A DNA stretch of 64,000 bases, taken from JBGLNJ01 sp034434835 (GTDB lineage: Bacteria; Chloroflexota; Anaerolineae; Fen-1058). Shown one piece after another: positions 16,405 through 25,583 of this stretch. Position numbers and translations under genes: made by a program. The notes under the pieces were generated by a model, which was given only the letters and a program-made list of their open reading frames with translations, was not told the DNA's origin and did no database searches. Position 1 is the stretch's first letter. Each line of letters begins with the position of its first letter. Location: assembly GCA_034434835.1 (NCBI GenBank), contig DAOTXX010000070.1, positions 62,001-126,000 of the forward strand, read 5' to 3'.

Positions 16405-17451
16405 CTACACAGCCTGGGCCAGGCCCAGGACGCCAACCAGTTTCAATTCTTCGGCACGATGACAACTCACAAAGTGGTCCGGGGCAATCTGCCGCAAGAC
16501 CGGCTCCTCGGATTCACAGCGATCAATTCTATACCGGCAGCGCGGATGGAAATAGCAGCCGCTAGGCGGATGAGCCGGGTCGGCCACCTCGCCTTGCAGC
16601 ACGATCGGCTCGGTCCGGATGCGCGGATCGGGCTTGGGCACCGCCGAAAGCAATGCTTCGGTGTACGGATGCTTGGGGTTGATGAATAACTCGTCTGTCA
16701 AGGCATGTTCCACCAGCTTGCCCACATACATCACAGCCACCCGGTTGCTGATGTGCTCGACCACGCTCAGGTCGTGCGAGATGAACAAATAGGTCAGACC
16801 AAATTCCCGCTGGAGGTCCAGAAGCAGATTGAGGATTTGCGCCTGGACGGAAACGTCGAGGGCCGACACCGGTTCATCGCAGACGATGAGCTGAGGGTTG
16901 AGCGCGAGCGCGCGCGCCACGCCGATGCGTTGGCGCTGGCCGCCGCTGAAAGCGTGCGGGTAGCGGGTCATGTACTCGGGGCGCAAGCCAACAACTCGCA
17001 AGAGCTCGGCGACCCGCTCTTTCATCTCGCTCCCCTGCGCGACTTTGTTGACGTACAGTGGCTCGCCGACGATCTCCAGCAGCGTCATGCGGGGATTGAG
17101 CGAGGAGTACGGGTCTTGAAAGATCAATTGCATGTTCTGGCGCAGTTGCCGGAGCTGCTGCTTATCCAACGTCGTAATATTGACCCGCCCCAGATTGCGG
17201 TCTTGGAACCACACTTCGCCGCCAGTCGGATCGTAAGCGCGCAAGACGCAGCGCCCGGCAGTAGTTTTGCCGCAGCCGCTTTCACCCACCAGCCCCAGGG
17301 TCTCGCCTTCGCGGATGTAAAAGCTCACCCCATCCACCGCCTTGACATAGCCAATAATCTGGGAGCGGAAAAAGCCGCGCTTGATGGGAAAGTGCATCTT
17401 GAGGTCCTTGACCTCAAGCAATAACTTGTCGCCCTGCGCATGTTCAGCCAA
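16405..17451 (-). CDS. Peptide/oligosaccharide-type ABC transporter ATP-binding protein (DppF/OppF family)
   Basis: A 348-residue ATPase with Walker A GESGCGKTTAGR, signature FSGGQRQRIGVARAL, Walker B LIVCDEPVSALD, and a C-terminal Cys-rich OppF extension (GCYFHPRCRYRIDRC). The start is TTG at 17451, supported by GGGAGG seven bases upstream. It is the first transporter gene after the LacI gene on the same strand and partners the DppD-type ATPase at 10888-11925. The order regulator, ATPase, binding protein, permeases, ATPase is less usual than both ATPases together. Confidence 0.9.
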   Translation of the reverse strand: MAEHAQGDKLLLEVKDLKMHFPIKRGFFRSQIIGYVKAVDGVSFYIREGETLGLVGESGCGKTTAGRCVLRAYDPTGGEVWFQDRNLGRVNITTLDKQQLRQLRQNMQLIFQDPYSSLNPRMTLLEIVGEPLYVNKVAQGSEMKERVAELLRVVGLRPEYMTRYPHAFSGGQRQRIGVARALALNPQLIVCDEPVSALDVSVQAQILNLLLDLQREFGLTYLFISHDLSVVEHISNRVAVMYVGKLVEHALTDELFINPKHPYTEALLSAVPKPDPRIRTEPIVLQGEVADPAHPPSGCYFHPRCRYRIDRCESEEPVLRQIAPDHFVSCHRAEELKLVGVLGLAQAV

Positions 17452-17554
17452 TTTGCTTCCTCCCGGAGCCTGTCTCTCATCCAGTCAGGCTACCCTTTTA
17501 TCGCTCACGCTGGCATAAACAAGCGCTCACGCCACGTGCCCTGCCTCACCCAAT

Positions 17555-18628
17555 CTACGCCACAGACACAGTGGACGCCTGCGCTGGGAGAGTGTCTCTG
17601 CTCGTCACGCACGATTCGCCGATCGGGCCAGTCCAACCGCACGAACGACGCAGAACCAGCCTGGGCTTGAGCTTGACCTCCTGCGGTGGACGGTTGCGAT
17701 CAGCCAGCCGGGCAAAGAGCAGCTCCATCGCCATGTGTCCTACCTCTTCCGCTGGATTACATACGAGTGTCAGTGGAGGATCTACAAAGGCTCCCCACAT
17801 GACATCGTCGAACATCGTAAAGGCCATATCTTCTGGGATGCTCAGCCCCCGCGCGCGCAATGCCGACATCGCCGCCAATCCCGTGTTGTAACTCGCCGCA
17901 AACAATGCCGTAGGCCGGGGGGACATATCGAGACAATCGCCCAATGCATCTGAACCATTGATGAGATTCCCGCAAAAGACGAGGTCGTTTTCGCAGGGCA
18001 AGCCGTGACTCTGCAGCGCGTCCCGGTAACCACGCATTCGCTCATGTCGGTGATATTCGTTCAAAGTCTTGTGATACACGAGCGCGATCCGCCGATGTCC
18101 CAATCGAATCAGGTGGTCAACTAACTCGAACGAACCGGCATAGCTGTCCACAACCACAGCGTCCACCAGAGGGCCATAATCGCCCAGCGGACGATTGAGC
18201 ATCACGACCGGAATTCCGGCTTCAGTGAGCTTGTGGATAGGTTCCTGGCAATCACCTGTGCTGTTGAGCAAGATGCCATCTACTTGGCGCAAGCGCAGCA
18301 TTCGCAAATAACGGCGCTCGACTTCGGGATCGAAATAGGTGGTACAGAGGATCAGGCTGTAATCGTGCGCCAGTGCAACACTGCCCGCTTCTCGCAACAT
18401 GATGCTATGATGCGGGCTGGTATTATCCGAGACGACCGCAGCGATGGTGCGGGTCACACGCGTGCGCCAGCTTTGCGCTAAAAAATCTGGCTCAAAGCCC
18501 AACGCCTCAATGGACCGCCGAACGCGGCAGACGGTTTCGCTGCTGACACCGCCTGTGCCATTGATGACGCGAGAGACCGTTGCAACGGATACGCCGGCGT
18601 GTTTGGCTACGTCTCGGATGGTGACCAT
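17555..18628 (-). CDS. LacI family transcriptional regulator
   Basis: A 357-residue regulator. The N-terminal helix-turn-helix and hinge helix are clear (TIRDVAKHAGVSVATVSRVI), followed by a periplasmic-binding-protein-like sugar-sensing domain (GILLNSTGDCQEP, RIALVYHKTLNEYHRHERM, PTALFAASYNTGLAAM). Its own upstream region holds a consensus promoter and two operator-like palindromes (18656-18746), which suggests autoregulation and control of the transporter genes downstream. The C-terminus carries about 25 residues beyond the usual end. The ligand is unknown, presumably the sugar imported by this locus. Confidence 0.92.
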   Translation of the reverse strand: MVTIRDVAKHAGVSVATVSRVINGTGGVSSETVCRVRRSIEALGFEPDFLAQSWRTRVTRTIAAVVSDNTSPHHSIMLREAGSVALAHDYSLILCTTYFDPEVERRYLRMLRLRQVDGILLNSTGDCQEPIHKLTEAGIPVVMLNRPLGDYGPLVDAVVVDSYAGSFELVDHLIRLGHRRIALVYHKTLNEYHRHERMRGYRDALQSHGLPCENDLVFCGNLINGSDALGDCLDMSPRPTALFAASYNTGLAAMSALRARGLSIPEDMAFTMFDDVMWGAFVDPPLTLVCNPAEEVGHMAMELLFARLADRNRPPQEVKLKPRLVLRRSCGWTGPIGESCVTSRDTLPAQASTVSVA

Positions 18629-18655
18629 GCCGTGGTCAACAAGAAAACCTTCTGA

Positions 18656-18746
18656 TGTAACGGTTTACACTGCGAGGCAGTAGACATCATCGTGCGATGT
18701 AACTGTTTACAATGGTGATTTTATAATCAATAATCAACTTTGTCAA
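18656..18746 (-). promoter_or_regulatory. LacI gene promoter with two operator-like palindromes
   Basis: Reading the minus strand, TTGACA (18741-18746) and TAAAAT (18718-18723) are 17 bases apart, a near-consensus promoter. TGTAACTGTTTACA (18698-18711) covers the expected transcription start, and TGTAACGGTTTACA (18656-18669) lies exactly 42 bases further down, about four helical turns. Both are LacI-family-like pseudo-palindromes and match the operators by the second LacI gene (56751 and 56880). Confidence 0.8.
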
Positions 18747-18815
18747 TAGGCAGTACCGGTTTGTGGGACGTCAAGGTTTGAAACGGCAGCCTGTTTCATA
18801 ACCAGACATAAGAAT

Positions 18816-20288
18816 TTATCCGGGGTGGGTATTGATTGTCAACTGGCATGTAATAGGCTGCCCGGCGCGGGTGTGATAGCGCACCTGGATCCCATCTGGC
18901 TGGTGTTGGATGTGCGCTGGCGGGGCATCCGTCTCGACTTGCACCGACAGGCCGGGCAGCCGCCAGCAGCCAGGCTGAATCGCATCGCTTGGCACATTCG
19001 AAGCTTGAATCTGGAACGTCAACTCGCCCGCGCCCGTGATCTCGAGCCGATTGGGGCCGGCGCGGGCGTCCACAGGCTCCGAGTGGATCAGCCGAATCCA
19101 ACCGACGTCATCCGCGCCGATTCGCCAGTACACTGTCGCTGGATGAAATTGAGGTTGCCCGCGCTTGACCAGGCTGGTATGTTCTGCGCCCAACATGAGG
19201 TCTTGACCGAGCCAGGCTGTCGCCACTCGTCGAGGGGAATCACCAATCACGCGTTCGATCTGACGCTCGCCCTGGAATGTGCGGAAATGCGGTGCGGCCT
19301 CGGGTGGCACTTGCGCGCCCAAGATCGCTGCGCATGGCCCAAAGCAAAAATCTGCGGAATGGGCAAAGGGACGATCCAACGGTGGAAAAGGTGCCTGCGC
19401 CTGGCCTGTCACGAGCCAGATCCATTCGCCGACCAGGGCCACATAGCGCCGCATGTCCATCCCATAGCAGCGATCAAAAGGTCCGCTCAGGTTCCGCAGT
19501 CCGGCGTGATAGAACCGGGCAATGTCGGTCCACAGGGCGGCCTCCATCTCTGCGCCCAGTTCGCGCAACAGCGGCGAGGTCGCATACACTCGCCAGAGCG
19601 CAAGCGCGTACAGATCTACGCCGTAATAGGTGGGCGAGTTGTATTCCTCAAATGTGTCGTGGAGCTTGAACAAGCGGTAAATCTCTTGAGCCATGCGCTC
19701 GCCTTGCTCCGTCCATGTCGGGTCACCCCGCCGGTCCCCCGCAAAGCAAAGCATGAAAGCGTTCATCAACGCGATGTTGGTGTACGAGGCCCGCAATCCC
19801 CGCGCCAATGCGCCCTGAACCGCTTTGGGGATCGCTGCCTCTATCTTTTGCACAAGCCTCTGGGGCAGCCGATCTTGATACTCTAGCAAGATGATCGCCA
19901 TTGTGGTGATGATGAACTCGCGCCAGTTCGGATCGTAATGCTTCCACTCGATCGGCTCCGCGGGCGGGCGTGGCTCTTCGGGCGCGCGCAGGAACGTGCC
20001 ATGATATGGACGCCCCGGCTCGTCGAACTGATAGGTCAACATCACGTCGAGCGCGCGAATGGCCCGTTCGAGATCGCCGCTGGCGTTGCGCATGAGCAGG
20101 CCGAGCGCGTACCAGCCGCTTTCGCGCACCATGTGGATGCCCGCTGGGCGTGGCTGATGAGGGTCCGCCACCTCGCCGGGCGACCAGAGCAAGCCGGCGG
20201 CTTCGTCCCAGTAATTGTCCATCCACGCCAGGGAAGCCTCAACCAACTGCTGCGCTTTTGGATCGAGTGAGTGAATGTGCTTTGCCAT
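18816..20288 (-). CDS. Uncharacterised protein, putative (alpha/alpha)-barrel carbohydrate-active enzyme
   Basis: A 490-residue protein without a signal peptide. The N-terminal two thirds are helical with spaced aromatic and acidic residues (ESGWYALGLLMRNASGDLER, EEYNSPTYYGVDLYALALW, HYDPNWREFIITTMAIILLE), a pattern typical of (alpha/alpha) toroid glycosidases. The C-terminal part is beta-rich. No named family was recognised. The ATG at 20288 follows GGAGAG. It begins 16 bases after the stop of the GH106-like gene on the same strand, so the two are probably one transcript and act on the same plant-type polysaccharide. Catalytic residues cannot be assigned by eye. Confidence 0.6.
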   Translation of the reverse strand: MAKHIHSLDPKAQQLVEASLAWMDNYWDEAAGLLWSPGEVADPHQPRPAGIHMVRESGWYALGLLMRNASGDLERAIRALDVMLTYQFDEPGRPYHGTFLRAPEEPRPPAEPIEWKHYDPNWREFIITTMAIILLEYQDRLPQRLVQKIEAAIPKAVQGALARGLRASYTNIALMNAFMLCFAGDRRGDPTWTEQGERMAQEIYRLFKLHDTFEEYNSPTYYGVDLYALALWRVYATSPLLRELGAEMEAALWTDIARFYHAGLRNLSGPFDRCYGMDMRRYVALVGEWIWLVTGQAQAPFPPLDRPFAHSADFCFGPCAAILGAQVPPEAAPHFRTFQGERQIERVIGDSPRRVATAWLGQDLMLGAEHTSLVKRGQPQFHPATVYWRIGADDVGWIRLIHSEPVDARAGPNRLEITGAGELTFQIQASNVPSDAIQPGCWRLPGLSVQVETDAPPAHIQHQPDGIQVRYHTRAGQPITCQLTINTHPG

Positions 20289-20304
20289 CAATCTCTCCAT
20301 TGCA

Positions 20305-23300
20305 TCACGCCGGGATGTTCCGTATCGTCACCCCGTCAAAGCCAAATGGAACCAGGATGAAATCATCCGTCCAACAGTTTTTGTCGCGGAACTCTTTGGG
20401 GCCGGTCCAGTGCGTATCGCCGCCCGCGCGGTGATGCGGCCCCAAGAGATTGCGCAGCGTGCTCATCAGTTCGATCTCGATCTCGTTTTCGCTGGGGCGC
20501 AGCCCACTTGTGATGTCCAGCCGGTGCGGCGGCCAGGCCATGACCCCTTGAGGCTGCCCATTGACGCGCACGTTAGCAACAGCCGCGCACAGGTTGTGAA
20601 TCTCCAGCACAGCGTGTCCGCCAGGGGGCCGATTGACCTTTTGACGCAGGATAGCGCGGCCCGCAAAGAACGCCAGACCTTGCGCCGTCAGATCGAGCGC
20701 CAGACCTTCTCTGTCATGTCCGGCCTGGACACGGGCGGGCGGCTCTATGAGACGAAAATCCGGCGCATAACGATCAAAGATTTGCCCATTGAAGCGGTTT
20801 TCCATTTTGATCCGTCGCGCGGCCACGCCAAAGTGGCCGATCACATAGACGCTTTCGAGTTCGGTATCTCGTGCGAACGTCCCGCGCAGCACGATCTCGT
20901 TCCGGCCGGCCTGCACGGCCTTGCTAATATCTATCTTGCGGAAAGAAATGTCTGTCCACCAGCCCGCGTCGGTGTTGGCGATGTGTTGGCCGTTGACCGA
21001 GAAGGTAAAGCGTTCGGGCGATTCGACTGCCAGATAGATGGGTTCGGCAGGGCGAACGGTTGCGTCAAAGCCAAAGCAAAGTGCAAAAGGCGTCCCGTAA
21101 CCTGACTCGGCAATCGCCGCGTGCGCCTCCAGGACATGCAGGGGCTTGCTCCACTCGCTTTCGCCAATTTGCACTTGGGGCGTATCAAGCGTCAATGCAT
21201 TGGGGCCATTCAGTGTCAATTCCCACGTATCGCCCAACTGGATCTCGGATACAATCCGCTCGGCGACTGGCTCGACGGTCGCTGGGGGCTGATCGCGATG
21301 CAGCACCAGCAAGTGTGAGCCAACCGGCGGGAAGTCGAGCGTGATCTCGGTGACGCCATTGCACTGTCGGCTGGACAGCAGTCGAACTTGACCGCTGGCC
21401 GGGTCCCAGTCTTCCAGGCGGCCTGCGCTGCGCAATTGCACTGTAGCCACGCTGCCCCGATCGAGGTCTGTGTTGGCGAGAAAGTATATGTCGTCCTTGT
21501 CCGTCCGGCGATGATGCACCCAAATTGCCGGATGCCCTGGCACAAGGACATCAAAGGGCAACTGTTCGTCGAGTGCGCCCGGCAGCGCGTCGAGCGTAAC
21601 CGTCCGCGCTGTAGAGGGCAAGACCGACGCATGGATGGGACGGCCATGGATGAGCGTCGGCGCTGGCTCGATCGCCAGCACCAGCCCGCCCATCGCCGCA
21701 AATTCACGCAGCAGCCGCACCGTGTTTTCGGTCAAGGTCACCCCCGGCGGGACGATGACGACTCGATAGGCCATCTGGCCCAAGTCCAGCCGTGCGCCCC
21801 TCTCGTCTTTCGAGACATGAGCTTCGCATGGCGCGCCTGGCTCCATCAACAGTTCGTCGCCCAGATGGAAATCACGGTGGGATTGCATCAGCGTCATCAG
21901 GAGCTTGTCGAGCGATTGATCGAGTTGACGTACAGCGTGAGTGGCGCCGGGCCGGTAGAGCGCCCATGCGCTGCCGATGGGATGGATCACCAGAATGTCC
22001 ACGACGCGGCGCCCTTGCGTGAGGGCATAACTCAGGCGGGCCATGTAATCGGCGATCGGGCGGTTTTCCGGCCACCAGGGCTGCTGATAGAACAAGTTCT
22101 GCGGGTAATCGCGCTTGCGCTCGCCGCGCATACTGTAGAGCGCAAGATGCGGCGTGTTCAGGTTGATGCCCAGAACATAGGCCCAGTCCCCGATCCACTT
22201 GCGCCCGGTGTGTGCAAAATCCTGTCCGCTGCAGCCATAGTTTTCGCACAGCGCGCGCGGTCTGCCCAGTTGGCATACGACGCTATCCAGTTGTTTGAAC
22301 GTCAAGACCGTGCCTTGCTTTTCGTTGATCAGTCGGCTCAATTTGTCTATGCCAGGGAGGTGCATGTAGGCATAGTGTGGCATCACGGCGGTTCCCACAC
22401 CTTCGATTTGCGAGAGCAAGGTGTCTTCGGCGTTATAGTGGCCGGTGTAGGCCAGGTGATGGGCATCGCACCACTCGCAGATTTGCCGGGTGTAGCTTTC
22501 GACGAATCGCTGCGTGACCGCGCGCCAATAGTCATAGCGCACGCGATAAAACTCACCCGTATCAAAGAACAGGGAGGGCAGGTGGGGTAGCAGATCGTAA
22601 CTGTTGCGCGATCGGAAATAGGCTGGGAAATCGGCCGTCCAGGGCACGGCCAATCTGCCCCGGAAAAAGCGGAGCTGCGGCTCGTCCGTGAAAATGCCGG
22701 GCACCACGCTGCCAAAATCTGCGCCCAAAGCTTGAGCATACTTTTCATGCGTGGAATCCAAAAAGGCGCGCACGGCCTCGGGATTCAGCACGTCAAGATA
22801 AGCATAGTCGTTGAACCACGCCTGGCCGATTGGCATGGCCTGTGGATAAAACTGGAGCACGCGGTCGGCGTCGTCGGCCAGAGCGGGCACGTCATCGGGG
22901 TGAATGTCCACGAGTTGCCCATTGACCTCACGGGCCGCAAAGGTGGCGATGCGCTCGGCCAATAGGGCTGGCTTGTTGTCCACTTTGCAGGCCAGGCATT
23001 GGTCACGGTAAGTCGGGTGAGCGGCGATACTCAGTCCACCGGCAAAGCCGCTCGGCCACTTGTCTTCGTCGTAAAGCCACGCGCCCATGCCGCGCTCGCG
23101 GGCGGCCTCGATGCAGGCGTGGATGCAATTCATCCATCGCCGTCCCAGGTAGGGTGTGACCAGCCCCACACGCGAATGCATGAAAAAGCCGCCCCAGCCG
23201 GCCTGATCCATGAGGGCGATCTGACACTTCAGTTCCTCCGGGTCGAGGTCGTCGTTCCATGACCAAAAGGGGACCTCGCGGTACTCTTGGGGTGGATTTT

Positions 23301-23319
23301 CAAACTGGTGAATGTCCAT
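20305..23319 (-). CDS. GH106-like glycoside hydrolase (alpha-L-rhamnosidase-type)
   Basis: A 1004-residue protein without a signal peptide. The N-terminal region has the hallmark of the GH106-related hydrolases: VPFWSWNDDLDPEEL, GGFFMHSRVGLVTPY and AWLYDEDKWPSGFAGG, forming the start of a TIM barrel. The middle includes GRALCENYGCSGQDF-like sequence and HPIGSAWALYRPGA. The C-terminus has a galactose-binding-like module and the family-typical ending LRNLLGPHHRAGGDTHWTGP. GH106 enzymes release L-rhamnose from pectic side chains or glycosides, but related groups differ in substrate. The ATG at 23319 has GGAG eight bases upstream. It starts a run of minus-strand genes leading into the LacI and transporter locus. 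Confidence 0.8.
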   Translation of the reverse strand: MDIHQFENPPQEYREVPFWSWNDDLDPEELKCQIALMDQAGWGGFFMHSRVGLVTPYLGRRWMNCIHACIEAARERGMGAWLYDEDKWPSGFAGGLSIAAHPTYRDQCLACKVDNKPALLAERIATFAAREVNGQLVDIHPDDVPALADDADRVLQFYPQAMPIGQAWFNDYAYLDVLNPEAVRAFLDSTHEKYAQALGADFGSVVPGIFTDEPQLRFFRGRLAVPWTADFPAYFRSRNSYDLLPHLPSLFFDTGEFYRVRYDYWRAVTQRFVESYTRQICEWCDAHHLAYTGHYNAEDTLLSQIEGVGTAVMPHYAYMHLPGIDKLSRLINEKQGTVLTFKQLDSVVCQLGRPRALCENYGCSGQDFAHTGRKWIGDWAYVLGINLNTPHLALYSMRGERKRDYPQNLFYQQPWWPENRPIADYMARLSYALTQGRRVVDILVIHPIGSAWALYRPGATHAVRQLDQSLDKLLMTLMQSHRDFHLGDELLMEPGAPCEAHVSKDERGARLDLGQMAYRVVIVPPGVTLTENTVRLLREFAAMGGLVLAIEPAPTLIHGRPIHASVLPSTARTVTLDALPGALDEQLPFDVLVPGHPAIWVHHRRTDKDDIYFLANTDLDRGSVATVQLRSAGRLEDWDPASGQVRLLSSRQCNGVTEITLDFPPVGSHLLVLHRDQPPATVEPVAERIVSEIQLGDTWELTLNGPNALTLDTPQVQIGESEWSKPLHVLEAHAAIAESGYGTPFALCFGFDATVRPAEPIYLAVESPERFTFSVNGQHIANTDAGWWTDISFRKIDISKAVQAGRNEIVLRGTFARDTELESVYVIGHFGVAARRIKMENRFNGQIFDRYAPDFRLIEPPARVQAGHDREGLALDLTAQGLAFFAGRAILRQKVNRPPGGHAVLEIHNLCAAVANVRVNGQPQGVMAWPPHRLDITSGLRPSENEIEIELMSTLRNLLGPHHRAGGDTHWTGPKEFRDKNCWTDDFILVPFGFDGVTIRNIPA

Positions 23320-23613
23320 GATGAATTCTCCAATTGGGATAGGCCTTGTGCTGATGCAACCTCTCGCCGCACGCTGGCTTGTTCCCAGCGGCTGCGGTTC
23401 GGCATATCAAAGGCAAGTTCAGTCGTATCGCTCGCAAGCCCCAGAGGCGACGGGGCTGCGGGTGCAATGTCCCTGCGAACATGTCCGTGAGGTGCGATGG
23501 AGGTGTCAGATCATGAAGCTGTGGCTGATTATGCACCAAATCATGTGAATGCGCCAGTCGGTCAGGCCGGGTCTATCGCTTGTCCCGATTGTCATTTTTC
23601 CTCGACAAAGGTC
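23320..23613. other. Divergent intergenic region with no gene recognised
   Basis: This stretch separates the GH106-like gene (minus) from the Wadjet operon promoter (plus). No convincing gene, operator or hairpin was found; open frames here have no ribosome site or recognisable product. Confidence 0.5.
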
Positions 23614-23642
23614 TTGACAGCGTCCATAGAATGTGGTATACT
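23614..23642 (+). promoter_or_regulatory. Promoter of the Wadjet operon
   Basis: TTGACA (23614-23619) and TATACT (23637-23642) are separated by 17 bases, close to a sigma-70 consensus. The predicted start near 23649 leaves a leader of about 23 bases before the regulator gene. Confidence 0.75.
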
Positions 23643-23671
23643 CGGACAAGAATTAGAACATTTGTGCCAAT

Positions 23672-23944
23672 ATGGGTAAAATCAGCACTTGTGGCAGGCT
23701 TACTATACTGTTGGGGCAGCGCCAGGCGGTCACCGGCCAACGACTTTCGCTGCGCCGACTGGCGGATGTGGCAGGCGTCCCCAAAGACCTGGTGTACCGC
23801 CTGGACGCGGGTCAGGCGCGTTACGTTGACCTCGATGCGCTGGCCCGCTTGTGCCAGGCGCTGGACTGTAAACTGAGCGACATTCTGATATGGAGTGACG
23901 ATGGCGACGGTTCCCCCGCCGAGCGCGGCACGCAATCCGTTTGA
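23672..23944 (+). CDS. Small XRE/Cro-type helix-turn-helix regulator heading the Wadjet operon
   Basis: A 90-residue protein with a compact Cro/CI-like DNA-binding fold at about residues 22-72: LSLRRLADVAGVPKDLVYRL followed by DLDALARLCQALDCKLSDIL, typical of the HTH_26/YozG-like group. It lies 30 bases past a consensus promoter. Its 3' end overlaps the jetA start by 44 bases, so it is co-transcribed and probably controls the operon, likely as a repressor (inference). The ribosome site at the ATG is weak. No enzymatic domain is attached. Confidence 0.75.
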   Translation: MGKISTCGRLTILLGQRQAVTGQRLSLRRLADVAGVPKDLVYRLDAGQARYVDLDALARLCQALDCKLSDILIWSDDGDGSPAERGTQSV

Positions 23945-25358
23945 TATTCTCCCCGCCAACCTGTTCAATCCCTTTAGCACACAGGGCGGCGGCAATCTCA
24001 GCCGTCACTATATGGCGATTCTCCTCCGCCTGTATGCCCTCGCCGAGTTCAACCGTTTTGGGTTAACGCGCGAGGTCGTCATCGCTGAGATTATAGATTA
24101 TCTAGCAATCGAAGGCGCGCAAGAAGCTGTCGCTGCTGCGATGGACGAGTCCACTGGCGATACTCCTGACCAGACCTCGATCACGGGCCAGTCCACTCTG
24201 CAAGACTATGCGAGTTTTTTGCTGCGCCGGCTGGTCGAGACCGGCTGGGTGGAACGTGAGCAGGACGCCGATTACACCGAATACATCACCTTGCCCGATT
24301 ACGCCTTTACGCTTCTGGAAGCCTTTCGGGTGATCCAGGAACAAAAGCCGCGCGAGTACACCGGCCAACTGTATACGGTTCATCAACTGCTCACGCACGA
24401 GGACAAAGGCTTTTCGCCCGCGCTGGCCCTGACGCAAGCCTACGAGAATGTGCGTCAGGTGGTGCGCGGGCTGAACGAGCTGAATCACAACATCCGCCGT
24501 TACATCGAGCGCGCCACGCGTGGGCGCGACGTGGCCGAACTGCTCCGCCTGCAATATGACGATTACGCCGCCACGCTCGGCCCGACGTATCACGCACTCA
24601 AGACCTCCGATCACGTCTCGCGTTACCGGCGCGACATTGTGAACAAGCTGCAAGCGTGGCAGTCCGATGCCGTTTGGCTCGACCACGCCGCCGACGAATT
24701 GGCCACCCAGGCGCGGCTCACCCCGGCTCAGGCCGCCAGTGAGATCGCGCATTACATTCGCTTTATCATTCAGCAACTCGAAAGCCTCGATCCGCTCTTG
24801 GATGAGATTGACCGCCGCCATGCGCAATACCTTCGCACGTCGCTGCGGCAGATCCGTTATCAGCTCATCAGCGCGGATGGCAGTTTCAAGGATCGGCTGG
24901 CGAGTCTGGCCCGGCGGCTGGCAGCCTTGCAAAGCGAGGAACAGGTCACCTGGCCTGACGATGCGCCGGGGCTACAGCTGGATCCGATCCGCCTGCCGGA
25001 CAGCAACAGCTTTTACACGCCGCCGCAGCGCCGCGCACCCTTTGAGCCAGATGTGGTCCATTCACCCGCGCTGCACCCGCTCGATGTGGCCGCGCTGCGC
25101 GCGACCACATTGCAGGAGCTCGTGCAGAGCCTCACGCCGGACAAGATCAATCGCTTTGTGTGTCAATTTTTCAACGGCCATCGCCGCCTTCACGTGACCC
25201 AATTGCCGCCCGATGCGTTGAGCGATGTCCCTCGTTTGATCTATGCGATAGCATTCAGCTATCATCCCGACGTGAATTATGGGCTTGAGGTCACATCCGG
25301 CGACCCGGTGACCATCGGACCATACAAGGTCATGCCGTTTGAGCTGATCAAACTGTAA
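23901..25358 (+). CDS. jetA: Wadjet system protein JetA (MukF/kleisin-like)
   Basis: A 485-residue protein matching the JetA group by its N-terminal NPFDILPANLFNPFSTQGGG and by its order upstream of jetB, jetC and jetD. In Wadjet complexes JetA is the kleisin-like subunit that bridges the SMC-like JetC dimer, with JetB, to extrude DNA loops; circular plasmids are then cut by JetD. The protein is mostly helical, with a winged-helix-like N-terminal part (RHYMAILLRLYALAEFNRFG) and coiled-coil-prone stretches (RLTPAQAASEIAHYIRFIIQ). The ATG at 23901 has GGAG five bases upstream and lies inside the regulator gene. By eye it resembles type II JetA most, which should be tested with profile models. 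Confidence 0.85.
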   Translation: MATVPPPSAARNPFDILPANLFNPFSTQGGGNLSRHYMAILLRLYALAEFNRFGLTREVVIAEIIDYLAIEGAQEAVAAAMDESTGDTPDQTSITGQSTLQDYASFLLRRLVETGWVEREQDADYTEYITLPDYAFTLLEAFRVIQEQKPREYTGQLYTVHQLLTHEDKGFSPALALTQAYENVRQVVRGLNELNHNIRRYIERATRGRDVAELLRLQYDDYAATLGPTYHALKTSDHVSRYRRDIVNKLQAWQSDAVWLDHAADELATQARLTPAQAASEIAHYIRFIIQQLESLDPLLDEIDRRHAQYLRTSLRQIRYQLISADGSFKDRLASLARRLAALQSEEQVTWPDDAPGLQLDPIRLPDSNSFYTPPQRRAPFEPDVVHSPALHPLDVAALRATTLQELVQSLTPDKINRFVCQFFNGHRRLHVTQLPPDALSDVPRLIYAIAFSYHPDVNYGLEVTSGDPVTIGPYKVMPFELIKL

Positions 25359-25413
25359 TGCGTAAATTGCAGAGTAATTGTTCGGCCTCCCGCAGCCTAT
25401 CCGAAAATAAACG

Positions 25414-25490
25414 GGTCGGGCTCCCATGCCCGCCTTCTCCCCCTGCGAAGCGGGGGGAGTTGGGGGGGCAGCGGCATGGGAGCCGCCTTG
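25414..25490. repeat. Nested palindromic repeat (F5 with F4 inside) in the jetA-jetB gap
   Basis: Outer arms GGGCTCCCATGCCCGCC and GCGGCATGGGAGCCGCC enclose CTTCTCCCCCTGCGAAG next to CGGGGGGAGTTGGGGGG. It occupies the 225-base gap between two genes of one operon, a distance unusual for a Wadjet operon. Confidence 0.65.
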
Positions 25491-25583
25491 GCTGGGTTTT
25501 TAGGTTCTTGGTGTCACGGCCAGAGCCAAGTTCGAGATGGTTCAACGCGAGAGACCGGGTAATCTACAGTATGGAGTGCATCT

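Noticed and set aside
23300..23539. Possible 79-residue minus-strand gene between the GH106-like gene and the Wadjet operon
   Set aside because: No ribosome site, no recognised motif, and composition unlike a protein. It overlaps the GH106-like gene's start.
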